A stretch of 64,000 bases of DNA from Streptomyces capillispiralis (GCF_007829875.1 NZ_VIWV01000001.1:5984501-6048500); one strand, 5' to 3'; numbered from the stretch's first letter, positions 26,533 to 35,124 are shown. The notes: generated from the sequence alone by a model not told the origin. A program made the numbers and translations.

Positions 26533-28110
26533 TCAGGTGCGCCGCAGTGTCCTGGTCGCCCCCGCCGCCACGGTCGTCGCCAGGATCCAGCCCAGCAGGA
26601 TGAACACGGCCGACAGCCACTGCCAGCCGCCGCGCATCTGCCAGAAGCCCACCTGGCCCAGGTCGATCACCGGCAGCAGCAGGTCCAGGGCGAACAGGGC
26701 CGGGTTCCACGCCGGATGCTCACCGCTCTTCAGGGGCGGGAGGTCCGCCCGCGCGAACGCCACCGACCCGCCCGCCCACAGCACCGCCATCCACACCGCG
26801 GCCCGGCCCGGCCGGTATCCGTAGGCGACCGTCCAGTCCTGCGCGTAGCCCCACAGCTTGGCCGCGGGCGGCAGGCTCTCGCGGCGACGGCGCTGCTTGG
26901 CGAGCAGCACCTCCCGGGCGTCCTCGTCCTCCCCGCCCTCCCGCAGCACGGCGGCCAGCCGCTCGTACGGCTCCGGGTTGTACTCGGCGCTCGCCGCGTC
27001 CACCCACCGCAGCCGCAGCGCCAGCGGGAACGGCCCGCGCGGCACCAGGTTCTCGTAGGTGAAGCCGCCCATGTGCAGCCGGCCCGGGCCCGGCCAGCTG
27101 TCCGCCCGGTCCATCAGGTTCACCACCTTGGCCCCCGACAGCACCACCTTGCCGCGCGCCGGCCGCTCCCCGAGGAAGCGCAGCTCCGGCGTCTGCACCC
27201 GGCGCAGCGACAGCTCCTGCTCGTCCGTGAAGGTGAACCCGGCCCCCTCGAAGTCGACCGCGTCCCCGAACCGCCCGTCGTCCAGCCGCACCCCGCCCTG
27301 GCACTCGAACCGCTGGATCCGCGTCCCGCGCGCCGGGGTCATCCCGCTGCGCGCCTGCGCGCCCAGCCCCGCCGGGGTCAGGTACAGCGAGCGCTCCACG
27401 GTCAGCTGCGGCGCGTTCAGCGCGAGGCGGGTGTACGGGTTGACCAGACGGGCGCCGCGCAGGCTCAGCGAGACACCTATCTGGGCGCTGCGCAGGCTCA
27501 GCTCGCCGTGCGACTCCAGCATCTCCGCCTGGAGGTCCTGGCCCACGGTCATCCCGTCGGCGGCTATCGAACGGCCGCTGCGGTCCCGGTGCACGATCGC
27601 CTGGTTGAGCAGCAGGTCCGTGCCGATCCGGGCGTCGGTGAGCCGTATGCCGCCCAGGAAGCGGCAGCGCGGCAGATGCAGATCGCCCTCGGTGTGCAGC
27701 CGGGCGGCCTCCAGGCGGGGCACCGAGCAGTCCACCAGCCGCACGGTCGTGAAACGGGCCTCCGGCAGCAGCACGTCCCGCTCGAAGCGGCAGCCGCGCA
27801 TCTCCACGTACGGCACGACCGTGCCCCCGGCGAGGTCCAGGGTGCCGCTGATCCGCACCCCCACCAGCTTCAGCGAGGAGACCCGGCCGGCCAGCGCGGG
27901 CGGCCCGTCGAGCAGGAGCCAGCACACCACCCGCGCCCGGACCGTCCGCTCGGCGCCCCACGGATGCCCTCCGTGCGGATCGTCGACGACCGTGTCACCG
28001 CTGCTCAGGTCGTACACACTGCCGTTGCGGAAGGCCTGCCACATCCCGGCCTCCGCGGCGGTCAGGTCCTCCGGCGGCTCTCCGGCGCCCGGCCCCACCC
28101 CCTCGGTCAC
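26533..28110 (-). CDS. Membrane protein with beta-solenoid-like repeat domain
   Basis: 525 aa from GTG 28110 (SD GGGAGGAGGGGAG); longer upstream reading lacks an SD. Residues ~60-330 consist of irregular ~20-residue units such as VRISGTLDLAGGTV, FERDVLLPEARFTTVRLVDC, TEGDLHLPRCRFLGGIRLTDARI, SLRSAQIGVSLSLRGARLVN and VDFEGAGFTFT. This alternation of short strands and turns is typical of a right-handed beta-helix of pentapeptide-like type. A linker (LLAKQRRRRESLPP) leads to about three membrane helices ending in WLSAVFILLGWILATTVAAG. Similar Streptomyces proteins are labelled oxidoreductases, but no cofactor site is visible, so I leave the function open. Confidence 0.82.
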   Translation of the reverse strand: MTEGVGPGAGEPPEDLTAAEAGMWQAFRNGSVYDLSSGDTVVDDPHGGHPWGAERTVRARVVCWLLLDGPPALAGRVSSLKLVGVRISGTLDLAGGTVVPYVEMRGCRFERDVLLPEARFTTVRLVDCSVPRLEAARLHTEGDLHLPRCRFLGGIRLTDARIGTDLLLNQAIVHRDRSGRSIAADGMTVGQDLQAEMLESHGELSLRSAQIGVSLSLRGARLVNPYTRLALNAPQLTVERSLYLTPAGLGAQARSGMTPARGTRIQRFECQGGVRLDDGRFGDAVDFEGAGFTFTDEQELSLRRVQTPELRFLGERPARGKVVLSGAKVVNLMDRADSWPGPGRLHMGGFTYENLVPRGPFPLALRLRWVDAASAEYNPEPYERLAAVLREGGEDEDAREVLLAKQRRRRESLPPAAKLWGYAQDWTVAYGYRPGRAAVWMAVLWAGGSVAFARADLPPLKSGEHPAWNPALFALDLLLPVIDLGQVGFWQMRGGWQWLSAVFILLGWILATTVAAGATRTLRRT

Positions 28111-28290
28111 GGTGCTCCCCTCCTCCCCACGTACTCGCGGGTTCGTCCCTTCGTACAACCGTTCATGCCCATTCGGGTGACGTATTGAACACGGAAAGTG
28201 AAGAAGATCTCCGTCGTGTGCGCGGACCGTCACGGCCGGTGGTCCGTATCAGCCACTGGAACGGCCGAACGGCCCACCGCGCGGGTCTGA

Positions 28291-28296
28291 GAGAAT
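28291..28296 (+). promoter_or_regulatory. Candidate -10 (GAGAAT) for a leaderless hisD mRNA
   Basis: GAGAAT lies 7 nt upstream of GTG 28304 with no SD. The 193-nt region 28111-28303 is shared with the divergent membrane protein gene and contains nothing else recognised, in particular no His-rich leader peptide. Confidence 0.4.
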
Positions 28297-28303
28297 TGAG
28301 CAC

Positions 28304-29641
28304 GTGCTGCAACAATTCCTCGCCCGGATCGATCTGCGCGGCGACGCCCTCCCCGAGGGCCCCGCCCTGCGCGACCTGCTGCCCCGAGCCGACTTCGACG
28401 TGGCGGCCGCCCTGGACAAGGTGCGGCCCATCTGCGAGGACGTCCATCATCGGGGCGACGCGGCGCTGATCGACTTCGCCGAGCGGTTCGACGGCGTACG
28501 CCTGGAATCCGTCCGGGTCCCGGCCCAGGCGCTCACCGACGCCCTGGAGCAGCTGGACCCGGCCGTCCGCGCGGCCCTGGAGGAGTCCGCCCGCCGCGCC
28601 CGGCTCGTCCACCGCGCGCAGCGCCGCGCCACCCACACCACCCAGGTCGTCCCCGGCGGCACGGTCACCGAGAAGTGGGTCCCCGTCGACCGCGTCGGCC
28701 TGTACGCGCCGGGCGGCCGGTCCGTCTACCCCTCCTCCGTGATCATGAACGTGGTGCCCGCCCAGGAGGCCGGCGTCCCGTCCATCGCGCTCGCCTCCCC
28801 GGCCCAGGCCGAGTTCGGCGGACTGCCGCACCCGACCATCCTGGCCGCCTGCGCCCTGCTCGGCGTCGACGAGGTGTACGCGGCCGGCGGCGCCACCGCC
28901 GTCGCGATGTTCGCGTACGGCACCGAGTCCTGCCCGCCCGCGAACATGGTCACCGGCCCCGGCAACATCTGGGTCGCCGCCGCCAAGCGCTACTTCACCG
29001 GCCGCATCGGCATCGACGCCGAGGCCGGACCGACCGAGATCGCCATCCTCGCGGACTCCACCGCCGACCCGGTGCACGTCGCCTCCGACCTGATCAGCCA
29101 GGCCGAGCACGACCCGCTGGCCGCCGCCGTCCTGGTCACCGACTCCGCGGACCTCGCGGACGCGGTGGAGAAGGAGCTGGAGCCGCAGGTCAGGGCCACC
29201 CGGCACATCGACGACCGGATCGTGCCGGCCCTGTCCGGCCGCCAGTCCGCGATCGTCCTGGTCGACGGGATCGAGGAGGGCCTGCGGGTCGTCGACGCCT
29301 ACGGCGCCGAGCACCTGGAGATCCAGACCGCCGACGCCGCCGCGCTCGCCGACCGGGTGCGCAACGCGGGCGCGGTCTTCGTCGGCCCCTGGTCCCCGGT
29401 CTCCCTCGGCGACTACGCGGCCGGCTCCAACCACGTCCTGCCCACCGGCGGCTGCGCCTGCCACTCCTCGGGCCTGTCCGTCCAGTCCTTCCTGCGCGGC
29501 ATCCACGTCGTGGACTACAGCGAGGACGCGCTCGCCGAGGTCGCGCACCACGTGGTGACGCTGGCGGAGGCGGAGGACCTGCCCGCGCACGGCGCGGCGA
29601 TCAAGGCCAGGTTCGGCTGGAAGGTGCCCGAGAGCAAGTGA
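28304..29641 (+). CDS. hisD: Histidinol dehydrogenase
   Basis: 445 aa from GTG 28304. Catalyses the last two steps of histidine synthesis, NAD-dependent oxidation of L-histidinol to L-histidine. Typical motifs are VGLYAPGGRSVYPSSVIMN, the family signature region IDAEAGPTEIAILADSTADP and LISQAEHDPLAAAVLVT. The zinc-binding HVLPTGGCACHSSGLSVQSF follows near residue 385. First gene of the hisD-C-B cluster; its stop overlaps the hisC GTG. Confidence 0.98.
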   Translation: MLQQFLARIDLRGDALPEGPALRDLLPRADFDVAAALDKVRPICEDVHHRGDAALIDFAERFDGVRLESVRVPAQALTDALEQLDPAVRAALEESARRARLVHRAQRRATHTTQVVPGGTVTEKWVPVDRVGLYAPGGRSVYPSSVIMNVVPAQEAGVPSIALASPAQAEFGGLPHPTILAACALLGVDEVYAAGGATAVAMFAYGTESCPPANMVTGPGNIWVAAAKRYFTGRIGIDAEAGPTEIAILADSTADPVHVASDLISQAEHDPLAAAVLVTDSADLADAVEKELEPQVRATRHIDDRIVPALSGRQSAIVLVDGIEEGLRVVDAYGAEHLEIQTADAAALADRVRNAGAVFVGPWSPVSLGDYAAGSNHVLPTGGCACHSSGLSVQSFLRGIHVVDYSEDALAEVAHHVVTLAEAEDLPAHGAAIKARFGWKVPESK

Positions 29642-30756
29642 ACGACGTACGCATCGACGATCTCCCCGTACGGGACGAGCTGCGCGGCAAGTCCCCCTAC
29701 GGCGCGCCCCAACTGGACGTCCCCGTCCGGCTGAACACCAACGAGAACCCCTACCCGCTGCCCGAGGCGCTGGTCGAGCGGATCGCCGAGCGGGTCCGTG
29801 AGGCCGCCCGGCACCTCAACCGCTACCCCGACCGGGACGCGGTCGAACTGCGCACCAGGCTGGCCGAGTACCTGACGGACACGGCCGGCCACCCGGTCGG
29901 CGTCGAGAACGTCTGGGCCGCCAACGGCTCCAACGAGGTCATCCAGCAACTGCTGCAGACCTTCGGCGGGCCGGGCCGCACCGCCCTCGGCTTCGAGCCG
30001 TCGTACTCGATGCACGGCCTCATCGCGCGCGGCACCGGCACCGGCTGGATCTCCGGCCCCCGCAACGACGACTTCACCGTCGACGTCGCCGCCGCCGAGA
30101 AGGCGATCGCCGAGCACCGCCCGGACGTCGTCTTCATCACCACCCCCAACAACCCCACCGGCAACGCGGTCCCGCCGGAGACGGTCCTCGCCCTGTACGA
30201 GGCCGCCCAGGCCGCCAAGCCGTCCATGGTGGTCGTGGACGAGGCGTACATCGAGTTCAGCCACGGCGACTCGCTGCTCCGCCTGATCGAGGGGCGGCCG
30301 CACCTGGTCGTCTCCCGCACCATGTCGAAGGCGTTCGGCGCGGCGGGCCTGCGCCTCGGCTACCTCGCCGCGCACCCCGCGGTCGTCGACGCCGTCCAGC
30401 TGGTCCGGCTGCCGTACCACCTGTCCGCCGTCACCCAGGCGACCGCGCTGGCCGCCCTGGAGCACACCGACACCCTGCTCGGCTACGTCGAGCAGCTCAA
30501 GGCCGAGCGGGACCGGCTGGTCGCCGAACTGCGCGCCATCGGCTACGAGGTCACCGAGTCCGACGCGAACTTCGTCCAGTTCGGCAGGTTCGAGGACGCC
30601 CACGCCACCTGGCGGAAGATCCTCGACCGGGGGGTCCTGGTCCGGGACAACGGCGTCCCCGGATGGCTGCGGGTCACCGCCGGCACCCCCGCCGAGAACG
30701 ACGCGTTCCTCGACGCGGTCCGTGATCTCAAGAAGGAACAGGAGCAGAGCGCATGA
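29638..30756 (+). CDS. hisC: Histidinol-phosphate aminotransferase
   Basis: 372 aa from GTG 29638 (GTGA overlap with hisD). PLP-dependent fold-type I aminotransferase that converts imidazole acetol phosphate to histidinol phosphate. NTNENPYPLP, AANGSNEVIQQLLQTF, TTPNNPTGN, VVDEAYIEF and the PLP-lysine motif SRTMSKAFGAAGLRLGY are all present. Overlaps hisB by ATGA. Confidence 0.97.
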   Translation: MNDVRIDDLPVRDELRGKSPYGAPQLDVPVRLNTNENPYPLPEALVERIAERVREAARHLNRYPDRDAVELRTRLAEYLTDTAGHPVGVENVWAANGSNEVIQQLLQTFGGPGRTALGFEPSYSMHGLIARGTGTGWISGPRNDDFTVDVAAAEKAIAEHRPDVVFITTPNNPTGNAVPPETVLALYEAAQAAKPSMVVVDEAYIEFSHGDSLLRLIEGRPHLVVSRTMSKAFGAAGLRLGYLAAHPAVVDAVQLVRLPYHLSAVTQATALAALEHTDTLLGYVEQLKAERDRLVAELRAIGYEVTESDANFVQFGRFEDAHATWRKILDRGVLVRDNGVPGWLRVTAGTPAENDAFLDAVRDLKKEQEQSA

Positions 30757-31355
30757 CTCGCGAAGGCCGCGTGGGCAGAGTCGAACGCACCACGAAGGAA
30801 ACGTCCGTCCTCGTCGAGATCGACCTCGACGGCACCGGGAGGACCGAGATCTCCACCGGGGTCGGCTTCTACGACCACATGCTCGACCAGCTCGGCCGGC
30901 ACGGTCTGTTCGACCTCACCGTGAAGACCGAGGGCGACCTGCACATCGACTCCCACCACACCATCGAGGACACCGCCCTCGCGCTCGGCGCCGCCTTCCG
31001 GCAGGCCCTCGGCGACAAGGTGGGCATCTACCGCTTCGGCAACTGCACCGTCCCGCTGGACGAGTCCCTCGCCCAGGTCACCGTCGACCTCTCCGGCCGC
31101 CCCTACCTCGTGCACACCGAGCCCGAGAAGATGGCGCCGATGATCGGCGAGTACGACGTGACGATGACCCGGCACATCCTGGAGTCCTTCGTCGCCCAGG
31201 CGCAGATCGCCCTGCACGTGCACGTGCCCTACGGGCGCAACGCGCACCACATCGTGGAGTGCCAGTTCAAGGCCCTCGCCCGCGCCCTGCGCTACGCCTC
31301 CGAGCGCGACCCCCGCGCGGCCGGCATCCTGCCCTCCACGAAGGGCGCGCTGTAA
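30753..31355 (+). CDS. hisB: Imidazoleglycerol-phosphate dehydratase
   Basis: 200 aa, monofunctional as in most actinobacteria (no phosphatase domain). GVGFYDHMLDQLGRHG, DSHHTIEDTALALG and HVPYGRNAHHIVE provide the manganese-binding His/Glu residues. ATG 30753 overlaps the hisC stop. Confidence 0.98.
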   Translation: MTREGRVGRVERTTKETSVLVEIDLDGTGRTEISTGVGFYDHMLDQLGRHGLFDLTVKTEGDLHIDSHHTIEDTALALGAAFRQALGDKVGIYRFGNCTVPLDESLAQVTVDLSGRPYLVHTEPEKMAPMIGEYDVTMTRHILESFVAQAQIALHVHVPYGRNAHHIVECQFKALARALRYASERDPRAAGILPSTKGAL

Positions 31356-31358
31356 GCC

Positions 31359-31517
31359 ATGAACGGCCTGTCCACCGTCCTGATCGTCGTCGGCCTCTTC
31401 CTGGTCGGCGGGATCGTCTCCTTCGTCAAGCAGAAGATGCCCACGAGCCTGATCGTGGTCCTCTCGATCGGCGCCGCGATGTGCCTCGTCGCCGGCGCCA
31501 TGAGGCTGGAGGTGTGA
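31359..31517 (+). CDS. Small membrane protein between hisB and hisH (52 aa)
   Basis: ATG 31359 is 3 nt after the hisB stop and the frame ends 4 nt before hisH. The product MNGLSTVLIVVGLFLVGGIV begins a first helix; a short polar loop SFVKQKMPTS and a second helix LIVVLSIGAAMCLVAGAM follow, then RLEV. The spacing leaves no room for a non-coding spacer, which supports a real gene. No function is known to me. Its position suggests co-translation with the histidine genes, and the hisH SD (GGAGGT) lies in its last codons. Confidence 0.85.
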   Translation: MNGLSTVLIVVGLFLVGGIVSFVKQKMPTSLIVVLSIGAAMCLVAGAMRLEV

Positions 31518-31521
31518 GCTC

Positions 31522-32163
31522 TTGAGCACCACCAAGAAGGTCGTGGTCTTCGACTACGGCTTCGGCAACGTCCGCTCCGCCGAGCGCGCCCTCGCCCGCG
31601 CGGGGGCCGACGTCGAGATCACCCGCGACTTCGACCGGGCCATGAACGCCGACGGGCTGCTGGTGCCCGGCGTCGGCGCCTTCGCCGCCTGCATGCAGGG
31701 TCTGAAGGAGGCACGCGGCGACTGGATCGTCGACCGCAGGCTCTCCGGCGGCCGCCCCGTGATGGGCATCTGCGTCGGCATGCAGATCCTGTTCGCGCGC
31801 GGCATCGAGCACGGCGTGGAGAGCGAGGGCCTCGACGAGTGGCCCGGCTCGGTCGAGCCGCTCCAGGCCGACGTCGTCCCCCACATGGGCTGGAACACCG
31901 TGGACGCCCCGGCCGGCTCCGAACTGTTCGCCGGCCTCGACGCGGACGCCCGCTTCTACTTCGTGCACTCCTACGCCGTCCAGGACTGGACCCTGGAGAC
32001 GGCCAACCCGGCGATGCGCGCCCCGCTCGTCACCTGGTCCACCCACGGCAAGCCGTTCGTGGCGGCCGTGGAGAACGGCGCCCTGTGGGCGACCCAGTTC
32101 CACCCCGAGAAGTCCGGCGACGCCGGTGCCCAGCTCCTCACCAACTGGATCGGAACCCTGTAG
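31522..32163 (+). CDS. hisH: Imidazole glycerol phosphate synthase, glutaminase subunit
   Basis: 213 aa from a TTG start at 31522, chosen because GGAGGT lies 8 nt upstream and the next in-frame start would delete the first beta-strand. Class I glutamine amidotransferase: DYGFGNVRS, VPGVGAFAACM, GICVGMQILF with the nucleophile Cys84, and FHPEKSGD with the catalytic His and Glu. Passes ammonia to HisF, encoded three genes downstream. Confidence 0.97.
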   Translation: MSTTKKVVVFDYGFGNVRSAERALARAGADVEITRDFDRAMNADGLLVPGVGAFAACMQGLKEARGDWIVDRRLSGGRPVMGICVGMQILFARGIEHGVESEGLDEWPGSVEPLQADVVPHMGWNTVDAPAGSELFAGLDADARFYFVHSYAVQDWTLETANPAMRAPLVTWSTHGKPFVAAVENGALWATQFHPEKSGDAGAQLLTNWIGTL

Positions 32164-32167
32164 AGAC

Positions 32168-32890
32168 ATGGCCAAGCTCGAACTGCTCCCCGCCGTCGAC
32201 GTCCGCGACGGCCAGGCCGTCCGCCTGGTGCACGGCGAGTCGGGGACGGAAACGTCGTACGGCTCCCCCCTGGAGGCCGCCCTCGCCTGGCAGCGCTCCG
32301 GCGCCGAGTGGCTGCACCTGGTCGACCTGGACGCCGCCTTCGGCACCGGGGACAACCGTGAGCTGATCGCCGAGGTCGCCGGGGCGATGGACATCAAGGT
32401 GGAGCTGTCCGGAGGCATCCGCGACGACGACACCCTCGCCGCCGCCCTCGCCACCGGCTGCACCCGCGTCAACCTCGGCACCGCCGCCCTGGAGACCCCC
32501 GAGTGGGTCGCCAAGGTCATCGCCGAGCACGGCGACAAGATCGCCGTCGGCCTCGACGTGCGCGGCACCACCCTGCGCGGCCGCGGCTGGACCCGCGACG
32601 GCGGCGACCTCTACGAGACGCTGGCCCGCCTCGACAAGGAGGGCTGCGCCCGCTACGTCGTCACCGACATCGCCAAGGACGGCACCCTTCAGGGCCCCAA
32701 CCTGGAGCTGCTGAGGAACGTCTGCGCCGCCACCGACCGCCCCGTGGTCGCCTCCGGCGGCGTGTCCTCGCTGGACGACCTGCGCGCCATCGCGGGACTC
32801 GTGCCGCTCGGTGTCGAGGGCGCCATCGTCGGGAAGGCCCTGTACGCCAAGGCGTTCACCCTGGAAGAGGCCCTGGAGGTCACGTCGTGA
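32168..32890 (+). CDS. priA: Bifunctional HisA/TrpF phosphoribosyl isomerase
   Basis: 240 aa from ATG 32168. (beta-alpha)8 barrel; AVDVRDGQAVRLV carries the first catalytic Asp, VELSGGIRDD and VVTDIAKDGTLQGPN the second, and VVASGGVSSLDDL the phosphate site. In actinomycetes this enzyme isomerises both ProFAR (histidine) and phosphoribosylanthranilate (tryptophan). No separate trpF occurs between or near the trp genes here, which supports the dual role. No good SD precedes it; translation is probably coupled to hisH. Confidence 0.96.
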   Translation: MAKLELLPAVDVRDGQAVRLVHGESGTETSYGSPLEAALAWQRSGAEWLHLVDLDAAFGTGDNRELIAEVAGAMDIKVELSGGIRDDDTLAAALATGCTRVNLGTAALETPEWVAKVIAEHGDKIAVGLDVRGTTLRGRGWTRDGGDLYETLARLDKEGCARYVVTDIAKDGTLQGPNLELLRNVCAATDRPVVASGGVSSLDDLRAIAGLVPLGVEGAIVGKALYAKAFTLEEALEVTS

Positions 32891-32910
32891 ACAAGGACAC
32901 GGTGCGATGA
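32887..32910 (+). other. Possible 7-codon coupling ORF between priA and ridA
   Basis: GTG AAC AAG GAC ACG GTG CGA TGA encodes MNKDTVR. Its GTG overlaps the priA stop (GTGA) and its TGA overlaps the ridA ATG (ATGA), so ribosomes could pass from priA to ridA without leaving the mRNA. It also contains the AAGGA that serves as the ridA SD. Whether it is translated is unknown. Confidence 0.4.
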
Positions 32911-33311
32911 CGTCCGATGCCGTACGGCGCGTGCAGAGCGGAAGCCCCTGGGAGGAGTCCTTCGGCTTCGCGCGCGCCGTGGCGGCCGGTGACCGCGTCC
33001 TGGTGGCGGGCACGACCTCGTTCCGGGGCCGCGTCCTGTATGGGGAGGGCGACCCCTACGAGCAGGCCAAGGTGGCCTTCACCATCGCGCTGGAGGCGAT
33101 CGGCGAGTTCGGGCTCGGCGTCGAGTCCGTGATCCGCACCCGCGTCCACCTCGCCCACGCGCGCGACGTCGACGCGGCCGGGCGGGCCCACAAGGAACTG
33201 TTCGACGCGGTGCGCCCGGTCACCACCGTCCTGGTGGTCGAGGGCTTCGTCGACTCGCGCGTGCTGGTCTCAGTAGAACTGGAAGCATTCAGAGGAGCCG
33301 TGAATTCATGA
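32907..33311 (+). CDS. RidA/YjgF-family protein
   Basis: 134 aa from ATG 32907 (SD AAGGA, 9 nt). VQSGSPWEESFGFARAV, VAGTTSFRG, QAKVAFTIALEAIGEFG, VIRTRVHL with the conserved Arg, and VVEGFVDSRVLVSVELEAF match the trimeric RidA fold. RidA proteins hydrolyse reactive enamine/imine intermediates released by PLP enzymes. Placement between priA and hisF suggests protection of, or a specific role in, histidine synthesis, but this is inference. ATGA overlap with hisF. Confidence 0.9.
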   Translation: MTSDAVRRVQSGSPWEESFGFARAVAAGDRVLVAGTTSFRGRVLYGEGDPYEQAKVAFTIALEAIGEFGLGVESVIRTRVHLAHARDVDAAGRAHKELFDAVRPVTTVLVVEGFVDSRVLVSVELEAFRGAVNS

Positions 33312-34063
33312 CCCTGGCGGTCCGAGTCATCCCCTGCCTGGACGTGGACAACGGCCGGGTCGTCAAGGGCGTCAACTTCCAGAACCTGCGCGACGCGGGC
33401 GACCCCGTCGAGATGGCCAAGGTGTACGACGCCGAGGGCGCCGACGAGCTGACGTTCCTGGACATCACCGCCTCGTCGGGCAACCGCGAGACGACCTACG
33501 ACGTGGTGCGCCGCACGGCCGAGCAGGTGTTCATCCCGCTGACGGTGGGCGGCGGCGTCCGCACCACGGAGGACGTGGACAAGCTGCTGCGCGCCGGCGC
33601 CGACAAGGTGGGCGTGAACACCGCCGCCATCGCCCGGCCGGACCTCATCCGCGAGATCGCCGAACGCTTCGGCCGGCAGGTCCTGGTCCTCTCGGTCGAC
33701 GCCCGCCGTACGGACGCCGGTTCCTTCGAGGTCACCACGCACGGCGGCCGCCGGGGCACCGGCATCGACGCCGTGGAGTGGGCGCACCGCGCCGCCGAAC
33801 TGGGCGCGGGTGAGATCCTGCTCAACTCCATGGACGCCGACGGCACCAAGGACGGCTACGACCTGGAGATGATCGCGGCCGTGCGCAAGCACGTCACCGT
33901 CCCGGTGATCGCCTCGGGCGGCGCCGGCAAGCTGGCCGACTTCCCGCCCGCGGTCGCGGCCGGCGCCGACGCCGTGCTGGCCGCCTCCGTCTTCCACTTC
34001 GGCGACCTGCGCATCGGCCAGGTCAAGGAGACCCTCCGGGAGGCGGGCCACCCGGTCCGGTGA
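33308..34063 (+). CDS. hisF: Imidazole glycerol phosphate synthase, cyclase subunit
   Basis: 251 aa from ATG 33308. (beta-alpha)8 barrel related to PriA. VIPCLDVDNGRVVKG holds the first catalytic Asp, TVGGGVRTTEDVDKLL and LLNSMDADGTKDGYD the second, and VIASGGAGKLADF the phosphate loop. With HisH it forms imidazole glycerol phosphate and AICAR. Last gene of this his run; the next gene is convergent, 3 nt away. Confidence 0.98.
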   Translation: MTLAVRVIPCLDVDNGRVVKGVNFQNLRDAGDPVEMAKVYDAEGADELTFLDITASSGNRETTYDVVRRTAEQVFIPLTVGGGVRTTEDVDKLLRAGADKVGVNTAAIARPDLIREIAERFGRQVLVLSVDARRTDAGSFEVTTHGGRRGTGIDAVEWAHRAAELGAGEILLNSMDADGTKDGYDLEMIAAVRKHVTVPVIASGGAGKLADFPPAVAAGADAVLAASVFHFGDLRIGQVKETLREAGHPVR

Positions 34064-34066
34064 GGC

Positions 34067-34465
34067 TCAGTGCGTCGGCTGAGCCAGCTGGATCAGGTTG
34101 CCGACCGTGTCGTCCAGGACGGCGGTGAGGAACGGGCCCTGTTCCTGCGGGTCCTGCACGAAGTGCACGCCCTCCCCGCGGAGCCGCTCGAACTCCGCGC
34201 GGAGGTCGTCCACCGAGAGCACGATGGCGGGCAGCCCCGCCTCGCGGACCGACCGGCGGTAGGGCTCGGCGATCGGGCCCTGCCCCGGCTCCAGCAGCAG
34301 CTCCACGTCCGGCTGGGCACCCTCGCGGGCGCCCACGGTGACGAACAGCGTGCCGCCGCCCAGGTCCATGTGGGTGCGGGTCTCGAAGCCGAGGACATCG
34401 GTGTAGAAGGCGCGCGCCTTCGCCACGTCGTCGACGTACACGCTGGCCATGGCCACTTTGATCAC
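34067..34465 (-). CDS. VOC-superfamily (glyoxalase/dioxygenase-like) protein
   Basis: 132 aa from GTG 34465. A single vicinal-oxygen-chelate domain: ASVYVDDVAKARAFYTDVLGFETR, TLFVTVG, PDVELLLEPG, DLRAEFERLRGEGVHFVQDP and VLDDTVGNLIQLAQ with the terminal strand Glu replaced by Gln. Without the usual Glu ligand it may not be a metal enzyme of the glyoxalase I type; a binding or resistance role is possible. It probably forms an operon with the TIGR03085 gene. Confidence 0.85.
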   Translation of the reverse strand: MIKVAMASVYVDDVAKARAFYTDVLGFETRTHMDLGGGTLFVTVGAREGAQPDVELLLEPGQGPIAEPYRRSVREAGLPAIVLSVDDLRAEFERLRGEGVHFVQDPQEQGPFLTAVLDDTVGNLIQLAQPTH

Positions 34466-34488
34466 GAGCTGCGCCTTTCCGGTACGGA

Positions 34489-35124
34489 TCAGATGCCGAG
34501 CTGTTTGGTCCCGCGCAGCTTCGCGATCGCGTCCTCCTCGCCCTCCAGCGCGATCTTGGCCGCGCCCTGCCGGCCGTAGGCGAACAGCACCAGCTCGGAC
34601 GGCTCCCCGGTCACCGTGACCACCGGGGTGCCGCGGTGCGCCACCGCCGTCTGGCCGTCCGGACGGCGCAGCACCAGACCCGTCGGCGTGCCGCGGCCCA
34701 TCAGCCGCGCGGAGCGCTCCAGCCGCGACCACAGGGCGTCCTGGAACACCGGGTCGAGCTCACGCGGCGTCCAGTCCGGCTGGGCCCGGCGGACGTCCTC
34801 CGTGTGGACGTAGAACTCGACGATGTTCGACAGCTCGTCGACCTGCTTGAGCGAGAAGGGTGAGAAGCGCGGCGGACCGGTCCTGATCAGCTGGATCAGC
34901 TCCTCGTACGGCTTGGCGGTGAACTCCGCCATCACCCGCTCCAGGCGCGCCGCGAGCTGCTTGACCAGCATGCCGCCGGCCGCGTCGGGGCGGCGCTCGC
35001 GCACCACCACGTGGGCGGCGAGGTCGCGGGTCGTCCAGCCCTCGCACAGGGTGGGGGCCTCGGGGCCCGTGGTCTCCAGGAGGTCGGCCAGGAGGAGCCG
35101 TTCACGCTTGGCATGGGTCGACAT
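34489..35124 (-). CDS. TIGR03085-family protein (DinB/mycothiol-dependent enzyme-like)
   Basis: 211 aa from ATG 35124. RERLLLADLLETTGPEAPTLCEGWTTRDLAAHVVVRERRPDA is the start typical of the actinobacterial TIGR03083/85 group, a four-helix DinB-like fold with a metal-site His. NIVEFYVHTEDVRRAQPDW holds the second conserved His. A C-terminal SCP-like part follows (VVTVTGEPSELVLFAYGRQ). Relatives include mycothiol-dependent maleylpyruvate isomerase, but the substrate here is unknown. The region 35125-35261 holds this gene's promoter and that of hisI. Confidence 0.86.
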   Translation of the reverse strand: MSTHAKRERLLLADLLETTGPEAPTLCEGWTTRDLAAHVVVRERRPDAAGGMLVKQLAARLERVMAEFTAKPYEELIQLIRTGPPRFSPFSLKQVDELSNIVEFYVHTEDVRRAQPDWTPRELDPVFQDALWSRLERSARLMGRGTPTGLVLRRPDGQTAVAHRGTPVVTVTGEPSELVLFAYGRQGAAKIALEGEEDAIAKLRGTKQLGI

